A stretch of DNA of 64,000 nt from Paracoccus sulfuroxidans. GTDB lineage: Bacteria > Pseudomonadota > Alphaproteobacteria > Rhodobacterales > Rhodobacteraceae. The notes beneath the pieces are model-generated. The model saw only the letters and a list, made by a program, of their open reading frames with translations. It was not told the DNA's origin and did not search any database. Position numbers and translations under genes: made by a program. How positions within the stretch are numbered: the first letter of the stretch is position 1; the number at the start of each line of letters is the position of its first letter. The stretch covers positions 124,001-188,000 of the forward strand of contig NZ_VLKU01000001.1 in the NCBI RefSeq assembly GCF_007830335.1, written 5' to 3'. Of the stretch, positions 1 through 10,579 are shown piece by piece.

Positions 1-310
1 GGGTGTTGCGGTGCAGGCGCATGAAGTCGATATGCGTCGGCAGGTCCTTCACCACGTCGCGCTGAACGCTGCGGCAGATGACGCGAACGTCGTCCTGACC
101 GTCCACTTTCAGGTTCCACAGCGTGGACAGGAAGCGGCCGGCGCGCAGGCGGGTCAGCAGATAGTTGAATTCAAGGGCGATCGGCTGCGGATCTTTTCCG
201 TCGCCGTAAACGATACCGGGCACCTTGCCTTCGCGGCGAGCTTGGCGGGCGGCCCCCTTGCCTGTCCCCGCGCGTGCCTCGGCCACCAGATCAGGGATCT
301 CTTTGGCCAT
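1..310 (-). CDS. rplY: 50S ribosomal protein L25/general stress protein Ctc (5' part only)
   Basis: The reverse strand reads [19 protein letters not shown] and continues with a KVPGIVYG motif typical of L25/Ctc, which binds 5S rRNA in the large ribosomal subunit. About 103 codons are visible and the frame runs off the left edge, so the rest of the L25 domain and any C-terminal TL5/Ctc domain are missing. The ATG at 310 is preferred over an in-frame ATG at 316 because an AAAGGA Shine-Dalgarno lies about 8 nt before the former and only 2 nt before the latter. It diverges from the acyltransferase at 488. Identity is secure; its full length cannot be judged. Confidence 0.93.
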   Translation of the reverse strand, partial: MAKEIPDLVAEARAGTGKGAARQARREGKVPGIVYGDGKDPQPIALEFNYLLTRLRAGRFLSTLWNLKVDGQDDVRVICRSVQRDVVKDLPTHIDFMRLHRNT

Positions 311-372
311 AGTCATATTCCTTTATGTTCGAAGTGACGGCCATCCTCCAAGGGTGCATGGCCGAAGCTGGC

Positions 373-401
373 CCTATAGCCGCTTGGCGGCCAAATGTGA
401 A
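373..401 (-). promoter_or_regulatory. Putative sigma-70 promoter of rplY
   Basis: On the minus strand a TTCACA (-35) and TATAGG (-10) are separated by 17 nt. Transcription would start about 55 nt upstream of the rplY ATG. The spacer carries a TTGGCCGCCAAG-like inverted repeat. Visual match only. Confidence 0.45.
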
Positions 402-487
402 GGGAATTTTTCGCGCGCGCGTCAGATGATTATCTTGCGGGATGGCACGAAAAGACGCAATCAGACTCTCGTATATGGGGTATTCTG

Positions 488-1468
488 GTGGCGCATCGTA
501 TCCATTCGCTCGACTATATGAAACTGCTTCTGGCGCTTGGTGTGGCCTTCGGACACGCCATCCTGATGCAGAACCAGCTCAAGCCCTGGAGCTATCTGAT
601 CGGCATGGGGCTTTTGCGCGGCTTGGTGCCGACATTCTCGGCGATCTCGGGCTACAGCATCTATGTCACGCAGAAGCGCGGCAAGCTGGATGCCTGGCTG
701 AAGGGGCTGATCGCCGTCTATCTGTTCTGGATGGCCTTCTATCTGCCGGTCTGGTTTCGCGACATGTCGGGGTTCGAGCAGGTCGTGCAGACGCTGGTCT
801 TCGGTACCATGCACCTGTGGTATATCGCGGGGCTGGTGCTGGCGCTGCCCCTGATGCTGGCGACGCTGTGGCTGGGCCGGAAGACCGGGACCGGGATTTG
901 GCCGATGCTGGGCGCGGCGCTGATCCTTGCGCTGACAGGAAGCGGGCTGGCCTATTGGTCCTACCTCGTCTCACCCTTGCCGCTGGATTTGCACCGCAAC
1001 GGGATTACGGTGATCTTTCCCTTTGCGGCGGCGGGCTATGCGGTGGCGATGCTGGTTGACCAGCGTGGACGCGAGGCGCTGCCCTCGGCCCGCGCGCTTT
1101 GGTTGGCGATGATCCTGCTGGGCGTGCTCAAGCTTGGGGAATCGGCCATCGTGATGCAGGTCTATGGCGTCTCGATCCGCACGCTGCCGGATCTGCCGAT
1201 CCTGGCCATTCCCTTCGCGCTTTTGATGTTTCTGGCCTTTCTGCGGCTGGATCTGCCGCGCGCTCCGGTTAATCTGGGCCTGTGGTCGGCCAGCATCTAT
1301 TTCCTGCATATCCTGATGATCCTTATCGCGCGCCACTTCGGGATCATGAGCATCTGGGCGACGACCCTGCTGGGGATCATCATGCCGATTCTGCTGGCCA
1401 TCGCCTTCGAGAAGGTCATGGCGATGCGCCGTCGGCCTCAGGCGGAGAGGGGCGTCGTCCGCCCCTGA
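488..1468 (+). CDS. Acyltransferase 3 family integral membrane protein
   Basis: A 326-residue polytopic membrane protein. The N-terminus (RIHSLDYMKLLLALGVAFGH) matches the acyltransferase-3/OpgC-type start, where the His closing the first membrane helix is the expected catalytic residue. About ten hydrophobic segments follow and the tail is basic and cytoplasmic-like (MRRRPQAER). Such enzymes move acetyl or succinyl groups onto periplasmic or surface glycans; the acceptor cannot be told from sequence. The GTG at 488 is chosen because it keeps the conserved N-terminus, although no strong Shine-Dalgarno precedes it. It stands alone, diverging from rplY and converging on lldD with a 16-nt gap. 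Confidence 0.78.
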   Translation: MAHRIHSLDYMKLLLALGVAFGHAILMQNQLKPWSYLIGMGLLRGLVPTFSAISGYSIYVTQKRGKLDAWLKGLIAVYLFWMAFYLPVWFRDMSGFEQVVQTLVFGTMHLWYIAGLVLALPLMLATLWLGRKTGTGIWPMLGAALILALTGSGLAYWSYLVSPLPLDLHRNGITVIFPFAAAGYAVAMLVDQRGREALPSARALWLAMILLGVLKLGESAIVMQVYGVSIRTLPDLPILAIPFALLMFLAFLRLDLPRAPVNLGLWSASIYFLHILMILIARHFGIMSIWATTLLGIIMPILLAIAFEKVMAMRRRPQAERGVVRP

Positions 1469-1484
1469 TCCGCCCGAGACAGCC

Positions 1485-2648
1485 TCAGGCGAAGGGCTTC
1501 AGGAAGTCCTGCGCGATCAGCAGGTTGTGGCGGCCAAGGTTGTGCACGTCACGTTCGCCGCACAGCGCCATGGTCACGTCCAGTTCCTTGTGGATGATCT
1601 CCAGTGCCTTGGTCACGCCCTCTTCGCCCATGGCACCAAGGCCATAGATGAAGGCGCGCCCGATGAAGGTGCCGCGCGCGCCAAGCGCCAGCGCCTTCAG
1701 CACGTCCTGACCCGAGCGGATGCCGCTGTCCATATGCACCTCGACCTGATTGCCGACAGCGCGGATGATGTCGGGCAGCATGCGGATGGCGCTGGCGGTG
1801 CCGTCCAGCTGGCGGCCACCGTGGTTGCTGACGATGATCGCATCGGCCCCGAAATCGGCGGCCAGACGCGCGTCATCGGGATCGTTGATGCCCTTCAGGA
1901 TCAGCTTTCCGCCCCATTGGTCGCGAATGCGGGCGATCTTGCCCCAGTCCAGCTTCTCGTCGAACTGCTCGGCGGTCCAGCTGCTGAGCGATGAGACATC
2001 GCCCACATTCTTCGCGTGGCCGACGATATTGCCGAAGCTGCGCCGCTTGGTCTTCAGCATCTCGAGGCCCCAGCCCCATTTGGTCGCCAGATTGATGATC
2101 GTGGGCAGAGTCATCTTGGGCGGCGCGGAAAGCCCGTTCTTCAGGTCCTTGTGGCGCTGGCCCAGGATCTGCAGGTCCAGCGTCAGCACCAGCGCCGAGC
2201 AATTGGCCTTGCGCGCCCGCTCGATGATCGCGTCGACGAAATCCTCGTCCTTCATCACGTAAAGCTGGAACCAGAACGGGTGCTGCGTCGCCTCGGCCAC
2301 ATCCTCGATCGAGCAGATGGACATGGTCGAAAGCGTGAAGGGCACGCCGAATCTCTTTGCCGCCAGCGCCGCCTTGATCTCGCCATCGGCGCATTGCATC
2401 CCGGTCATGCCGACCGGGGCCAGCGCCACGGGCATCGCCACTTTCTCGCCGATCATGGAGCTTTGGGTCGAGCGGTTTGACATGTCGACCGCCACCTTCT
2501 GGCGCAGCCGGATCTGCGAAAAGTCCGAGCAATTCTCGCGGAATGTCTGTTCGGTATAGCTGCCGCTTTCGGCATAGTCGTAGAACATCTTCGGGACGCG
2601 GCGGCGATAGATGCGCTTGAGATCCTCGATGTTCGTGATCGTTGCCAT
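1485..2648 (-). CDS. lldD: FMN-dependent L-lactate dehydrogenase / alpha-hydroxy-acid oxidase
   Basis: A 387-residue protein of the FMN alpha-hydroxy-acid dehydrogenase family, which oxidises L-lactate to pyruvate and passes electrons to the quinone pool. The N-terminus (RRVPKMFYDYAESGSYTE) and the active-site signature SNHGGRQLDGT, with its catalytic His, are intact, as are the HMDSGIRSGQDVLKALALGA phosphate-binding region and a late GRAFIYGLGA. Full family length. No lldP permease or lldR regulator is adjacent. Close relatives act on mandelate or glycolate, so the substrate is the uncertain part. Confidence 0.88.
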   Translation of the reverse strand: MATITNIEDLKRIYRRRVPKMFYDYAESGSYTEQTFRENCSDFSQIRLRQKVAVDMSNRSTQSSMIGEKVAMPVALAPVGMTGMQCADGEIKAALAAKRFGVPFTLSTMSICSIEDVAEATQHPFWFQLYVMKDEDFVDAIIERARKANCSALVLTLDLQILGQRHKDLKNGLSAPPKMTLPTIINLATKWGWGLEMLKTKRRSFGNIVGHAKNVGDVSSLSSWTAEQFDEKLDWGKIARIRDQWGGKLILKGINDPDDARLAADFGADAIIVSNHGGRQLDGTASAIRMLPDIIRAVGNQVEVHMDSGIRSGQDVLKALALGARGTFIGRAFIYGLGAMGEEGVTKALEIIHKELDVTMALCGERDVHNLGRHNLLIAQDFLKPFA

Positions 2649-2706
2649 TGTCTGTCTGTCCTTTGCTGGCAGCTAAGTAAGGCGCAGCATGCGCCAAATT
2701 CCGGGG

Positions 2707-3069
2707 TCAGTTGGCCGGGGTCTCCGGGCAATCGGGCGAGCCTGCCGTGCAGGTCGCCGCGCCGTCATCAACTGATTGGGTCGAGAGCGCGCGGGCCCGT
2801 TCACGCAAGGCGCGCGCGCGGGCCTGAAGTTCGGCATCGGTCGCGCCTGCGGGCCGGGCAGGGCCATGGTGAAGACCCGCCGCGCGCCCTTCCAGATTGG
2901 CGGTCACCGCGTCGGGGCTGTCGATGGCATCCGCGGCATGGCCCGGGATGGCGGGCGGGCGCATCAGCTGGTCCATGGGCAGAAGCTTGGGATAGTCGGC
3001 GTCGTTGCCGCCGCACGCGGCCGCGCCCGCAACCAAAGCCGTCACGATTAGCCACCGGCGCATCTTCAT
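2707..3069 (-). CDS. Small predicted lipoprotein of unknown function
   Basis: About 120 residues beginning MKMRRWLIVTALVAGAAACG: a basic N-region, a hydrophobic core and an AAAC lipobox, so lipid attachment at that Cys is predicted. The mature part is Ala/Arg/Asp-rich with no family I recognise, and contains a short Arg/Ala helix (LQARARALRERARAL) and a Cys pair near the C-terminus. Several in-frame ATGs are stacked; the one at 3069 is best placed 7 nt after AGGCAGGA. It diverges from the TetR gene at 3173, so the two may share a control region. Confidence 0.6.
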   Translation of the reverse strand: MKMRRWLIVTALVAGAAACGGNDADYPKLLPMDQLMRPPAIPGHAADAIDSPDAVTANLEGRAAGLHHGPARPAGATDAELQARARALRERARALSTQSVDDGAATCTAGSPDCPETPAN

Positions 3070-3172
3070 CATCATGTCCTGCCTAAAGATCCGTCGCAGG
3101 ATAGGCTCAGGCGCGGGGCAGGGACAAGATGCGCTCTTTCCCGTTCGGGGATCAATGCCTAGAAGGGCGGTC

Positions 3173-3757
3173 ATGGCACGTACGCATGGCTCGAAGGCCG
3201 AAACCACCCGCCCCCTGATCCGCGAGGCTGCGCGCAGCCTGTTCGCGCGCTATGGCTATGCGGCGGTCTCGATGCGCCAGATCGCGGCCGAGGTCGGCGT
3301 CAGGGTCGGTACGATCTATGGCTATACCGACGACAAGCAGGCGCTGCTGGCCGATCTTCTGCGCACCCATATGGAGGAGCTGCTGGCCGACTGGCAGGAC
3401 GCGCCCGCGCTGCCCGCACTTCAGCGGCTGGAACGCTTCGTGCGCTTCCACATCGATTGCAGCCTCGACCGAACCGAGTCGGTGTTTCTGGCCTATATGG
3501 AGTTGCGCAACCTCACGCCCGAAAACCGGCGCGAGATCGCGACGCTTCGCCGTCAGTATGAGGACGCGCTGGAGGCGATCCTGAAGGATGGCGTGGCGCA
3601 GGGCGTGATGCAAATGGCCGACACCCGGCTGGCGACAATGGCGCTGATTGCCATGCTGACCGGGGTCACGAACTGGTATCGGCCCGGCGGACGTCTTGAC
3701 CGCGATCACGTGACGCGCATCTACTGGGATCTGGCGCGTGGCGCGGTCGGCGCGTGA
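3173..3757 (+). CDS. TetR/AcrR family transcriptional regulator
   Basis: A 194-residue one-component repressor. The N-terminal helix-turn-helix is clear (AARSLFARYGYAAVSMRQIA, then VGVRVGTIYGYTDDKQALLADLL). The remainder is an all-helical ligand-binding domain resembling those of other TetR regulators; the ligand cannot be inferred. The start at 3173 follows AGAAGG by 7 nt and puts the HTH at the usual distance from the N-terminus. It is divergent from the lipoprotein gene and 42 nt upstream of dnaG; the lipoprotein is the simplest candidate target. Confidence 0.85.
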   Translation: MARTHGSKAETTRPLIREAARSLFARYGYAAVSMRQIAAEVGVRVGTIYGYTDDKQALLADLLRTHMEELLADWQDAPALPALQRLERFVRFHIDCSLDRTESVFLAYMELRNLTPENRREIATLRRQYEDALEAILKDGVAQGVMQMADTRLATMALIAMLTGVTNWYRPGGRLDRDHVTRIYWDLARGAVGA

Positions 3758-3799
3758 CGCCCCTTTTCAAATGCCCCGACCGGACCGATATAGGCTGAC

Positions 3800-5737
3800 A
3801 TGAGCTTGCCCCCGTCATTCCTGGACGAAATCCGCGCCCGTGTGCCCCTGTCGCGGGTGATCGGGCGCAAGGTCGTGTGGGATCTTCGCCGCTCGAATCA
3901 GGCGAAGGGTGACTGGTGGGCGCCTTGCCCCTTCCATGGCGAAAAAACCGCGTCTTTTCATGTCGATGACCAGAAGGGCTTCTATTACTGCTTCGGCTGC
4001 CACGCCAAGGGCGACGCCCTGACCTTCCTGCGCGAGGCCGAGGGCATGGCCTTCATGGAAGCGGTCGAGATGCTGGCCAGCGAAGCCGGTATGGTCATGC
4101 CCGAGCGCGACCCGCGCGAGGCGCAGCGCACCGACCGCCGCACCCAGCTGGTCGAGGTGATGGAGCAGGCCGTGCGCTGGTTCCGCCTGCAGATGCAATC
4201 TGGCGCGGCCTCGGAAGCGCGGGCCTATCTGGCACGGCGCGGCCTTGATGATGCGGCCTGCGAATCGCTGGGGCTGGGATATGCGCCCGATCAGCGGCAG
4301 GGGCTGTTCAATGCGCTGCGCTCGAAGAACATCCCCGACGCGCTGATCGTCGAGGCCGGGCTTGCCGCCAAACCCGACGATGGCGGCGCGCCTTTTGACC
4401 GGTTCAGGGGCCGGATCATCTTTCCCATTCGCGACGCGCGCGGGCGCTGCATCGCCTTCGGAGGCCGCTCGCTCGACCCGAATGCGCGGGCGAAATACCT
4501 GAACTCTCCCGAGACGCCGCTCTTCGACAAAGGGCGCAACCTTTACAATATTGCGCCCGCGCGGGCGGCTGTGGCCAAGGGCCAGCCGCTGGTCGTCTCG
4601 GAAGGCTATATGGATGTGATCGCGCTGTCGCGGGCCGGGTTTCAGGGCGCTGTCGCGCCTTTGGGCACGGCGATCACCGAGGATCAGCTGCGCCTGATGT
4701 GGCGCATCTCGCCCGAGCCGGTGATTGCGCTCGATGGCGATACGGCTGGCCTGCGCGCGGCGCTGCGGCTGATCGATCTGGCGCTACCGATGACCGGGCC
4801 GGGGCAGGCGCTGCGTTTTGCCTTCCTGCCCGAGGGACAGGACCCGGACGATCTGATCCGCGCGCGGGGGGCGGCCGCCATGCAGGCCGTGCTGGATGAG
4901 GCGCGGCCGCTGGTCGATCTGCTCTGGCGGCGCGAGACCGAGGGCAAGGTTTTCGACAGCCCCGAACGCAAGGCCGCGCTGGATAAATCGCTGGGCGAGG
5001 CGGTCGCGAAGATCCCCGACAAGGACACGCGCGACCATTACCTCAGCACGCTCAAGCAGATGAAATGGGATCTGTTCGGCGGTGGCGCGCGCCGCCGCGA
5101 GCGGCCCGCTGATGGTGGCGGGCGCTCGGCCCCCTATCCGGGGCGGCGCGACAAGGGCACGCGCGAATATGTGCCGATTGCCCCTGCCGAGCCCACGCGG
5201 AATTCGCGCCTGACCGCCTCGGATGCGGGCGACATGGCCGATCTGATCGAGGCGATGGTGCTGGCGATCTGTGCCACGCATCCGGACCTGATCGCGCCCG
5301 TCGAATGGCGGCTCGAGCGGCTGGACCCGCTGGATGCGGGTCGGCAGGCGCTGGTCCATGATCTTCTGTCCGGCACACGCTCGGCCGCGGGCGCCATCGC
5401 CCTTGAAAGCATCATGGCCGAGGCCCATGTCAGGGCGGCCTCGGTGGTCATGCGCCCGCAAGAGGGTGATGCCGCAGCCGAAATTCTGGCCAATGCGCTG
5501 GACAAGATCGACGCCCGCCGCGCTGCGCGCGAGGAAATCGCCCGCGCCGAGGCCGAGATCGAAGGGCTGGTCGATGAGGGCCTGACCTGGCGCGTGGCCC
5601 AATCGGCGAAAGCCCGGCAGATGGCCGACCACCCGACGCTCAGCGATCTGAGCGATCTGGGCGAAAACAGTGATGCACAGCGCGCGCTTCTGCGCGCCGC
5701 GATCGAGAATGAAATCTGGCGCAAGCCGCGCCGCTGA
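3800..5737 (+). CDS. dnaG: DNA primase
   Basis: A 645-residue replication primase that makes RNA primers for DNA synthesis. The CHC2 zinc finger is complete (Cys43, His46, Cys64, Cys67 in CPFHGEKTASFHV...YYCFGCHAKGD). It is followed by the catalytic core with FGGRSLD and the TOPRIM motifs VVSEGYMDVIAL and ALDGDTAG. The C-terminal third, carrying the DnaB-interaction region, is Ala/Arg-rich and includes a low-complexity linker around residues 430-460. It forms the dnaG-rpoD part of the macromolecular synthesis operon; rpsU is not here. Confidence 0.97.
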   Translation: MSLPPSFLDEIRARVPLSRVIGRKVVWDLRRSNQAKGDWWAPCPFHGEKTASFHVDDQKGFYYCFGCHAKGDALTFLREAEGMAFMEAVEMLASEAGMVMPERDPREAQRTDRRTQLVEVMEQAVRWFRLQMQSGAASEARAYLARRGLDDAACESLGLGYAPDQRQGLFNALRSKNIPDALIVEAGLAAKPDDGGAPFDRFRGRIIFPIRDARGRCIAFGGRSLDPNARAKYLNSPETPLFDKGRNLYNIAPARAAVAKGQPLVVSEGYMDVIALSRAGFQGAVAPLGTAITEDQLRLMWRISPEPVIALDGDTAGLRAALRLIDLALPMTGPGQALRFAFLPEGQDPDDLIRARGAAAMQAVLDEARPLVDLLWRRETEGKVFDSPERKAALDKSLGEAVAKIPDKDTRDHYLSTLKQMKWDLFGGGARRRERPADGGGRSAPYPGRRDKGTREYVPIAPAEPTRNSRLTASDAGDMADLIEAMVLAICATHPDLIAPVEWRLERLDPLDAGRQALVHDLLSGTRSAAGAIALESIMAEAHVRAASVVMRPQEGDAAAEILANALDKIDARRAAREEIARAEAEIEGLVDEGLTWRVAQSAKARQMADHPTLSDLSDLGENSDAQRALLRAAIENEIWRKPRR

Positions 5738-5747
5738 CAGCCCTCGC

Positions 5748-5853
5748 GAATCACTTCGCGAATCACCAGATACCGATTCGGGTGCGGGTCTTTGAATCCG
5801 CCCACGCATTGGGTAAAACCAGACAGCCGACCCGATTCGCCGCTTCGCGAATC
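5748..5853. repeat. GANTC-rich repeat cluster in the dnaG-rpoD spacer
   Basis: The 136-nt spacer holds six GANTC sites (5748 GAATC, 5760 GAATC, 5775 GATTC, 5794 GAATC, 5834 GATTC, 5849 GAATC). Three lie in direct repeats of (TT)CGCGAATCAC(C) at about 5745-5754, 5755-5767 and 5844-5856. GATTCGC at 5834-5840 and GCGAATC at 5847-5853 form a 7-bp stem just upstream of the rpoD ribosome site. The other GATTC/GAATC arms allow alternative pairings. GANTC is the target of the alphaproteobacterial CcrM methyltransferase; any regulatory role is inference. Confidence 0.7.
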
Positions 5854-5873
5854 ACCGCCTGCAAGGAGCCCGC

Positions 5874-7859
<1,986 letters not shown>

Positions 7860-7866
7860 AATGCGA

Positions 7867-7906
7867 AACAAAAAATGCCGGGCCAATCGCCCGGCATTTT
7901 TTATTG
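7867..7906. terminator. Bidirectional intrinsic terminator after rpoD
   Basis: A long stem (AAAAAATGCCGGG ... CCCGGCATTTTTT) with a short loop at about 7870-7902 has a T-run on one strand and an A-run on the other. It therefore serves rpoD (plus) and the FMN reductase (minus), which converge here. Confidence 0.9.
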
Positions 7907-7916
7907 TCTAGTGATC

Positions 7917-8465
7917 TCAGCTGACCTTGGTGATGAAGCTGTTGAAGGACTTCAGGAATTTCTGCAGGAATTCCTTGGTGCTTTCGTTCGTCACCTCGCC
8001 ATCGGCGGCAAAAACCTCATCGCTCCAGGTCAGATAGACCTCGGGCTGGTGCATGACGATCATGTTGCAGTTCATCGCGGCCAGCCGCAGATGGGCCTGA
8101 CCGACGGCGGTCCCGATGGCACCGCCAGCGGTCCCGGTCACGGCGCAGGGCTTTTCGGACCAGACGTTCTTGCCATAGGGGCGGGTGCCCCAGTCGAGCG
8201 CGTTCTTGATGAGGCCGGGGAAGCTGCGGTTGTACTCGGGCGTGACGATCAGCACGGCATCGGCGGCTGCGACCTGCTCTTTCATCTCGGTGACGGATTT
8301 GGGCGGGTTCGCCCACAAATCGTCATTGTAATGCGGCAGATCGCTGATGTTCAGCTCGACGAATTTGAACTGATCGGCCCCCAGCTTTTCCAGCACCTTG
8401 GCGAATTTGCGGTTGATCGAATCCTTGCGCAGCGACCCGATCAGCACGGCAATGGTCTTGGTCAT
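7917..8465 (-). CDS. NADPH-dependent FMN reductase family protein
   Basis: A 182-residue flavodoxin-fold oxidoreductase. The phosphate-binding loop GSLRKDSINRKFAKVL near the N-terminus and the PEYNRSFPGLIKNALDW motif around residue 80 are those of the NADPH:FMN reductase / chromate-quinone reductase (ChrR/YieF) group. These enzymes reduce free or bound FMN, quinones or xenobiotics in the cytoplasm; the physiological substrate is not evident. It is transcribed alone, convergent with rpoD and divergent from rmuC. Confidence 0.85.
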   Translation of the reverse strand: MTKTIAVLIGSLRKDSINRKFAKVLEKLGADQFKFVELNISDLPHYNDDLWANPPKSVTEMKEQVAAADAVLIVTPEYNRSFPGLIKNALDWGTRPYGKNVWSEKPCAVTGTAGGAIGTAVGQAHLRLAAMNCNMIVMHQPEVYLTWSDEVFAADGEVTNESTKEFLQKFLKSFNSFITKVS

Positions 8466-8593
8466 GCAGTAAACTCCGTTTGCGGTCTGGGCCGAAAGCT
8501 AGTGTCTTGTGGCCTTCAAGAAAAGGGTCGCACCTTGCAATGATTGGGCAAAAAAGTGAACATCCGGCCCGAGTCGCGCAGGAACAGGAACCG

Positions 8594-10009
8594 ATGCTGA
8601 ATACACGACTGGCCACGCTTTGGGCCGATGTCTCTGCGTTGCAGATCGCCTTGGTGGGGGCGCTGGTCCTGCTGGCGATCCTGCTTTTGATGCTGTGGCG
8701 CGAAGGGCGGCGACGCCGGGCTCAGGCCGATCTGCTGGCGGAGCGCGCCGAGGCGATGCGCCGGACCGAGGCGCAGGTGCTGCGGCTGGAGGTGCAGGCC
8801 GAGGAGACCACCCGCCGCCTTCAGTCCCTGAGCGACGAGCGGGACGGGCTGACCGATGCGCTGCATCGCGAACGGCAGGCGCTGTCGCGGCTTGACCGGG
8901 ATCTGGCCGAGACGCGGCTGGCTGCCAGCAAGGACCGTGAGGCGGCCGAACGCGACATCGCCACCCTGCGCGAATTGCGCGAAGAGATGACCGGCCAGTT
9001 CCGCCTGATGGCCAATGAAACCCTGCGCCTGCAGGGGCAGGACATGCAGAAATCGCATGGCGAGCAGTTGAACGCGCTGCTCAATCCCTTCCGCGATCAG
9101 GTGCACCGCTTCCAGACCGAATTGCAGGCCCGCAACAAGGCCACCGATGAGGAACGCGCGCGGCTGAAGGAACAGATCGAATATCTGCACCGCCGCTCGG
9201 AGCAGATCTCGCAAGAGGCGGTGCAGCTGACCCGCGCGCTGAAGGGCGACCGGCAGAAGCAGGGCGCCTGGGGCGAGATGATCCTGGAACGCATCCTTGA
9301 GGACTCCGGGCTGGAGCGCGGGCTGCACTATGAGACGCAGACCAGCCATCGCGACAGTGACGGCAAGCTCTGGCGGCCCGATGTCATCGTGAAAATGCCG
9401 CAGAAGAAGGTGCTGGTCATCGACAGCAAGGTCTCGCTTCTTGCCTATGAAGAGGCGGTGAATGCCGATGATCCGGCGGTGCGGGACGCCGCGCTGAAGC
9501 GCCATGTTGCGGCGATGCGGGCACATGTGACCGGGCTTGCGGGCAAGGCCTATCAGCAGATCGACGATACGGCGGTCGATTACGTGCTGATGTTCATTCC
9601 CATTGAGGGCGCGTTTTCCGAGGCGCTGCGGGTCGATCCGGACCTCGCGCGTTTCGCAATGGAAAGCCGCGTCGGGCTGTCGACGCCCACGACACTGATG
9701 CTGACCCTGCGCACGGTCGATCACATCTGGACCGTCGAGCGGCGCGAGACGAATGCCATGCAGATCGCCGCGCGCGCGGGCCAGCTTTACGACAAGCTGC
9801 ATGGTTTCGTGCAATCTGTCGAAGAGGTCGGCGTGGCGCTGGACCGGGCGCAGCGCAGCCATGCGACCGCCATGGACCGGCTGACGCGCGGCTCGGGCAA
9901 CGTGATCCGTCAGGCCGAGATGCTGCGTGAACTGGGCGCGCGCACCCAGAAGCGGCTGGAGCTTGACCATGATGGCGAGGTCACCCGTCTGCCCGAAGCC
10001 GGTGAGTGA
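8594..10009 (+). CDS. rmuC: DNA recombination protein RmuC homologue
   Basis: A 471-residue membrane-anchored protein: an N-terminal transmembrane helix (about residues 13-32), a long coiled coil to about residue 200, then the RmuC nuclease-like core with WGEMILERILEDSGL, RPDVIVKMP and VLVIDSKVSL. RmuC limits DNA rearrangement at inverted repeats in E. coli; the biochemical mechanism is poorly known. The frame is open further upstream to 8480, but the ATG at 8594 follows CAGGAAC and starts just before the membrane anchor, so it is preferred. yjbQ follows 36 nt later. Confidence 0.88.
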   Translation: MLNTRLATLWADVSALQIALVGALVLLAILLLMLWREGRRRRAQADLLAERAEAMRRTEAQVLRLEVQAEETTRRLQSLSDERDGLTDALHRERQALSRLDRDLAETRLAASKDREAAERDIATLRELREEMTGQFRLMANETLRLQGQDMQKSHGEQLNALLNPFRDQVHRFQTELQARNKATDEERARLKEQIEYLHRRSEQISQEAVQLTRALKGDRQKQGAWGEMILERILEDSGLERGLHYETQTSHRDSDGKLWRPDVIVKMPQKKVLVIDSKVSLLAYEEAVNADDPAVRDAALKRHVAAMRAHVTGLAGKAYQQIDDTAVDYVLMFIPIEGAFSEALRVDPDLARFAMESRVGLSTPTTLMLTLRTVDHIWTVERRETNAMQIAARAGQLYDKLHGFVQSVEEVGVALDRAQRSHATAMDRLTRGSGNVIRQAEMLRELGARTQKRLELDHDGEVTRLPEAGE

Positions 10010-10045
10010 TCGCAGGGTGCGGAACCCTCGGACCCGCTGCCCCGG

Positions 10046-10471
10046 ATGAGCGCGATCATCCTCAAGATCCCGACGCGCGGCCCGGCCTGCCACGATTTCA
10101 CCCATGAGGTGCAGGGCTGGCTTCATCAGATCGGCGCGCGCGAGGGCGTGGTGACGCTGATGGTGCGCCACACCTCCTGCTCGCTGCTGATCCAGGAAAA
10201 TGCCGATCCGGCGGTTCAGCGCGACTTGCTGGAATGGCTGGACCGGATCGCGCCCCCGGCGGATCATCCTTCGATGGGCTACCTGACCCATCTGGCCGAA
10301 GGCCCCGACGACATGCCCGCGCATCAGAAGGCGGCGATCCTGCCCGTCAGCCTGCAGATCCCGGTTCTGCAGGGTCGGATGGCGCTTGGGACATGGCAGG
10401 GGATCTATCTGGTCGAGCATCGCCGCGCGCCGCACGCGCGCCAGATCGTGGCCAGCTTTCAGCCGAATTGA
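10046..10471 (+). CDS. YjbQ/UPF0047 family protein
   Basis: A 141-residue single-domain protein of the UPF0047 family. Conserved signatures are present: HTSCSLLIQENADPAVQRDL, HLAEGPDDMPAHQKA and LGTWQGIYLVEHR. Some members show weak thiamine-phosphate synthase activity, and His/Asp/Glu residues in these motifs form a possible metal site; the in vivo role is unresolved. Full length for the family. It probably shares a transcript with rmuC. Confidence 0.85.
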   Translation: MSAIILKIPTRGPACHDFTHEVQGWLHQIGAREGVVTLMVRHTSCSLLIQENADPAVQRDLLEWLDRIAPPADHPSMGYLTHLAEGPDDMPAHQKAAILPVSLQIPVLQGRMALGTWQGIYLVEHRRAPHARQIVASFQPN

Positions 10472-10579
10472 GGGCGGAAGTCTCTGGAATCACTTCCCCT
10501 GACGGGTGGGATGTGAAAACTTGGGCGCTAAAGACGGCCGGGCAGCATATCGCGCGGTCGGCAGGAATGAGGGGACAGG

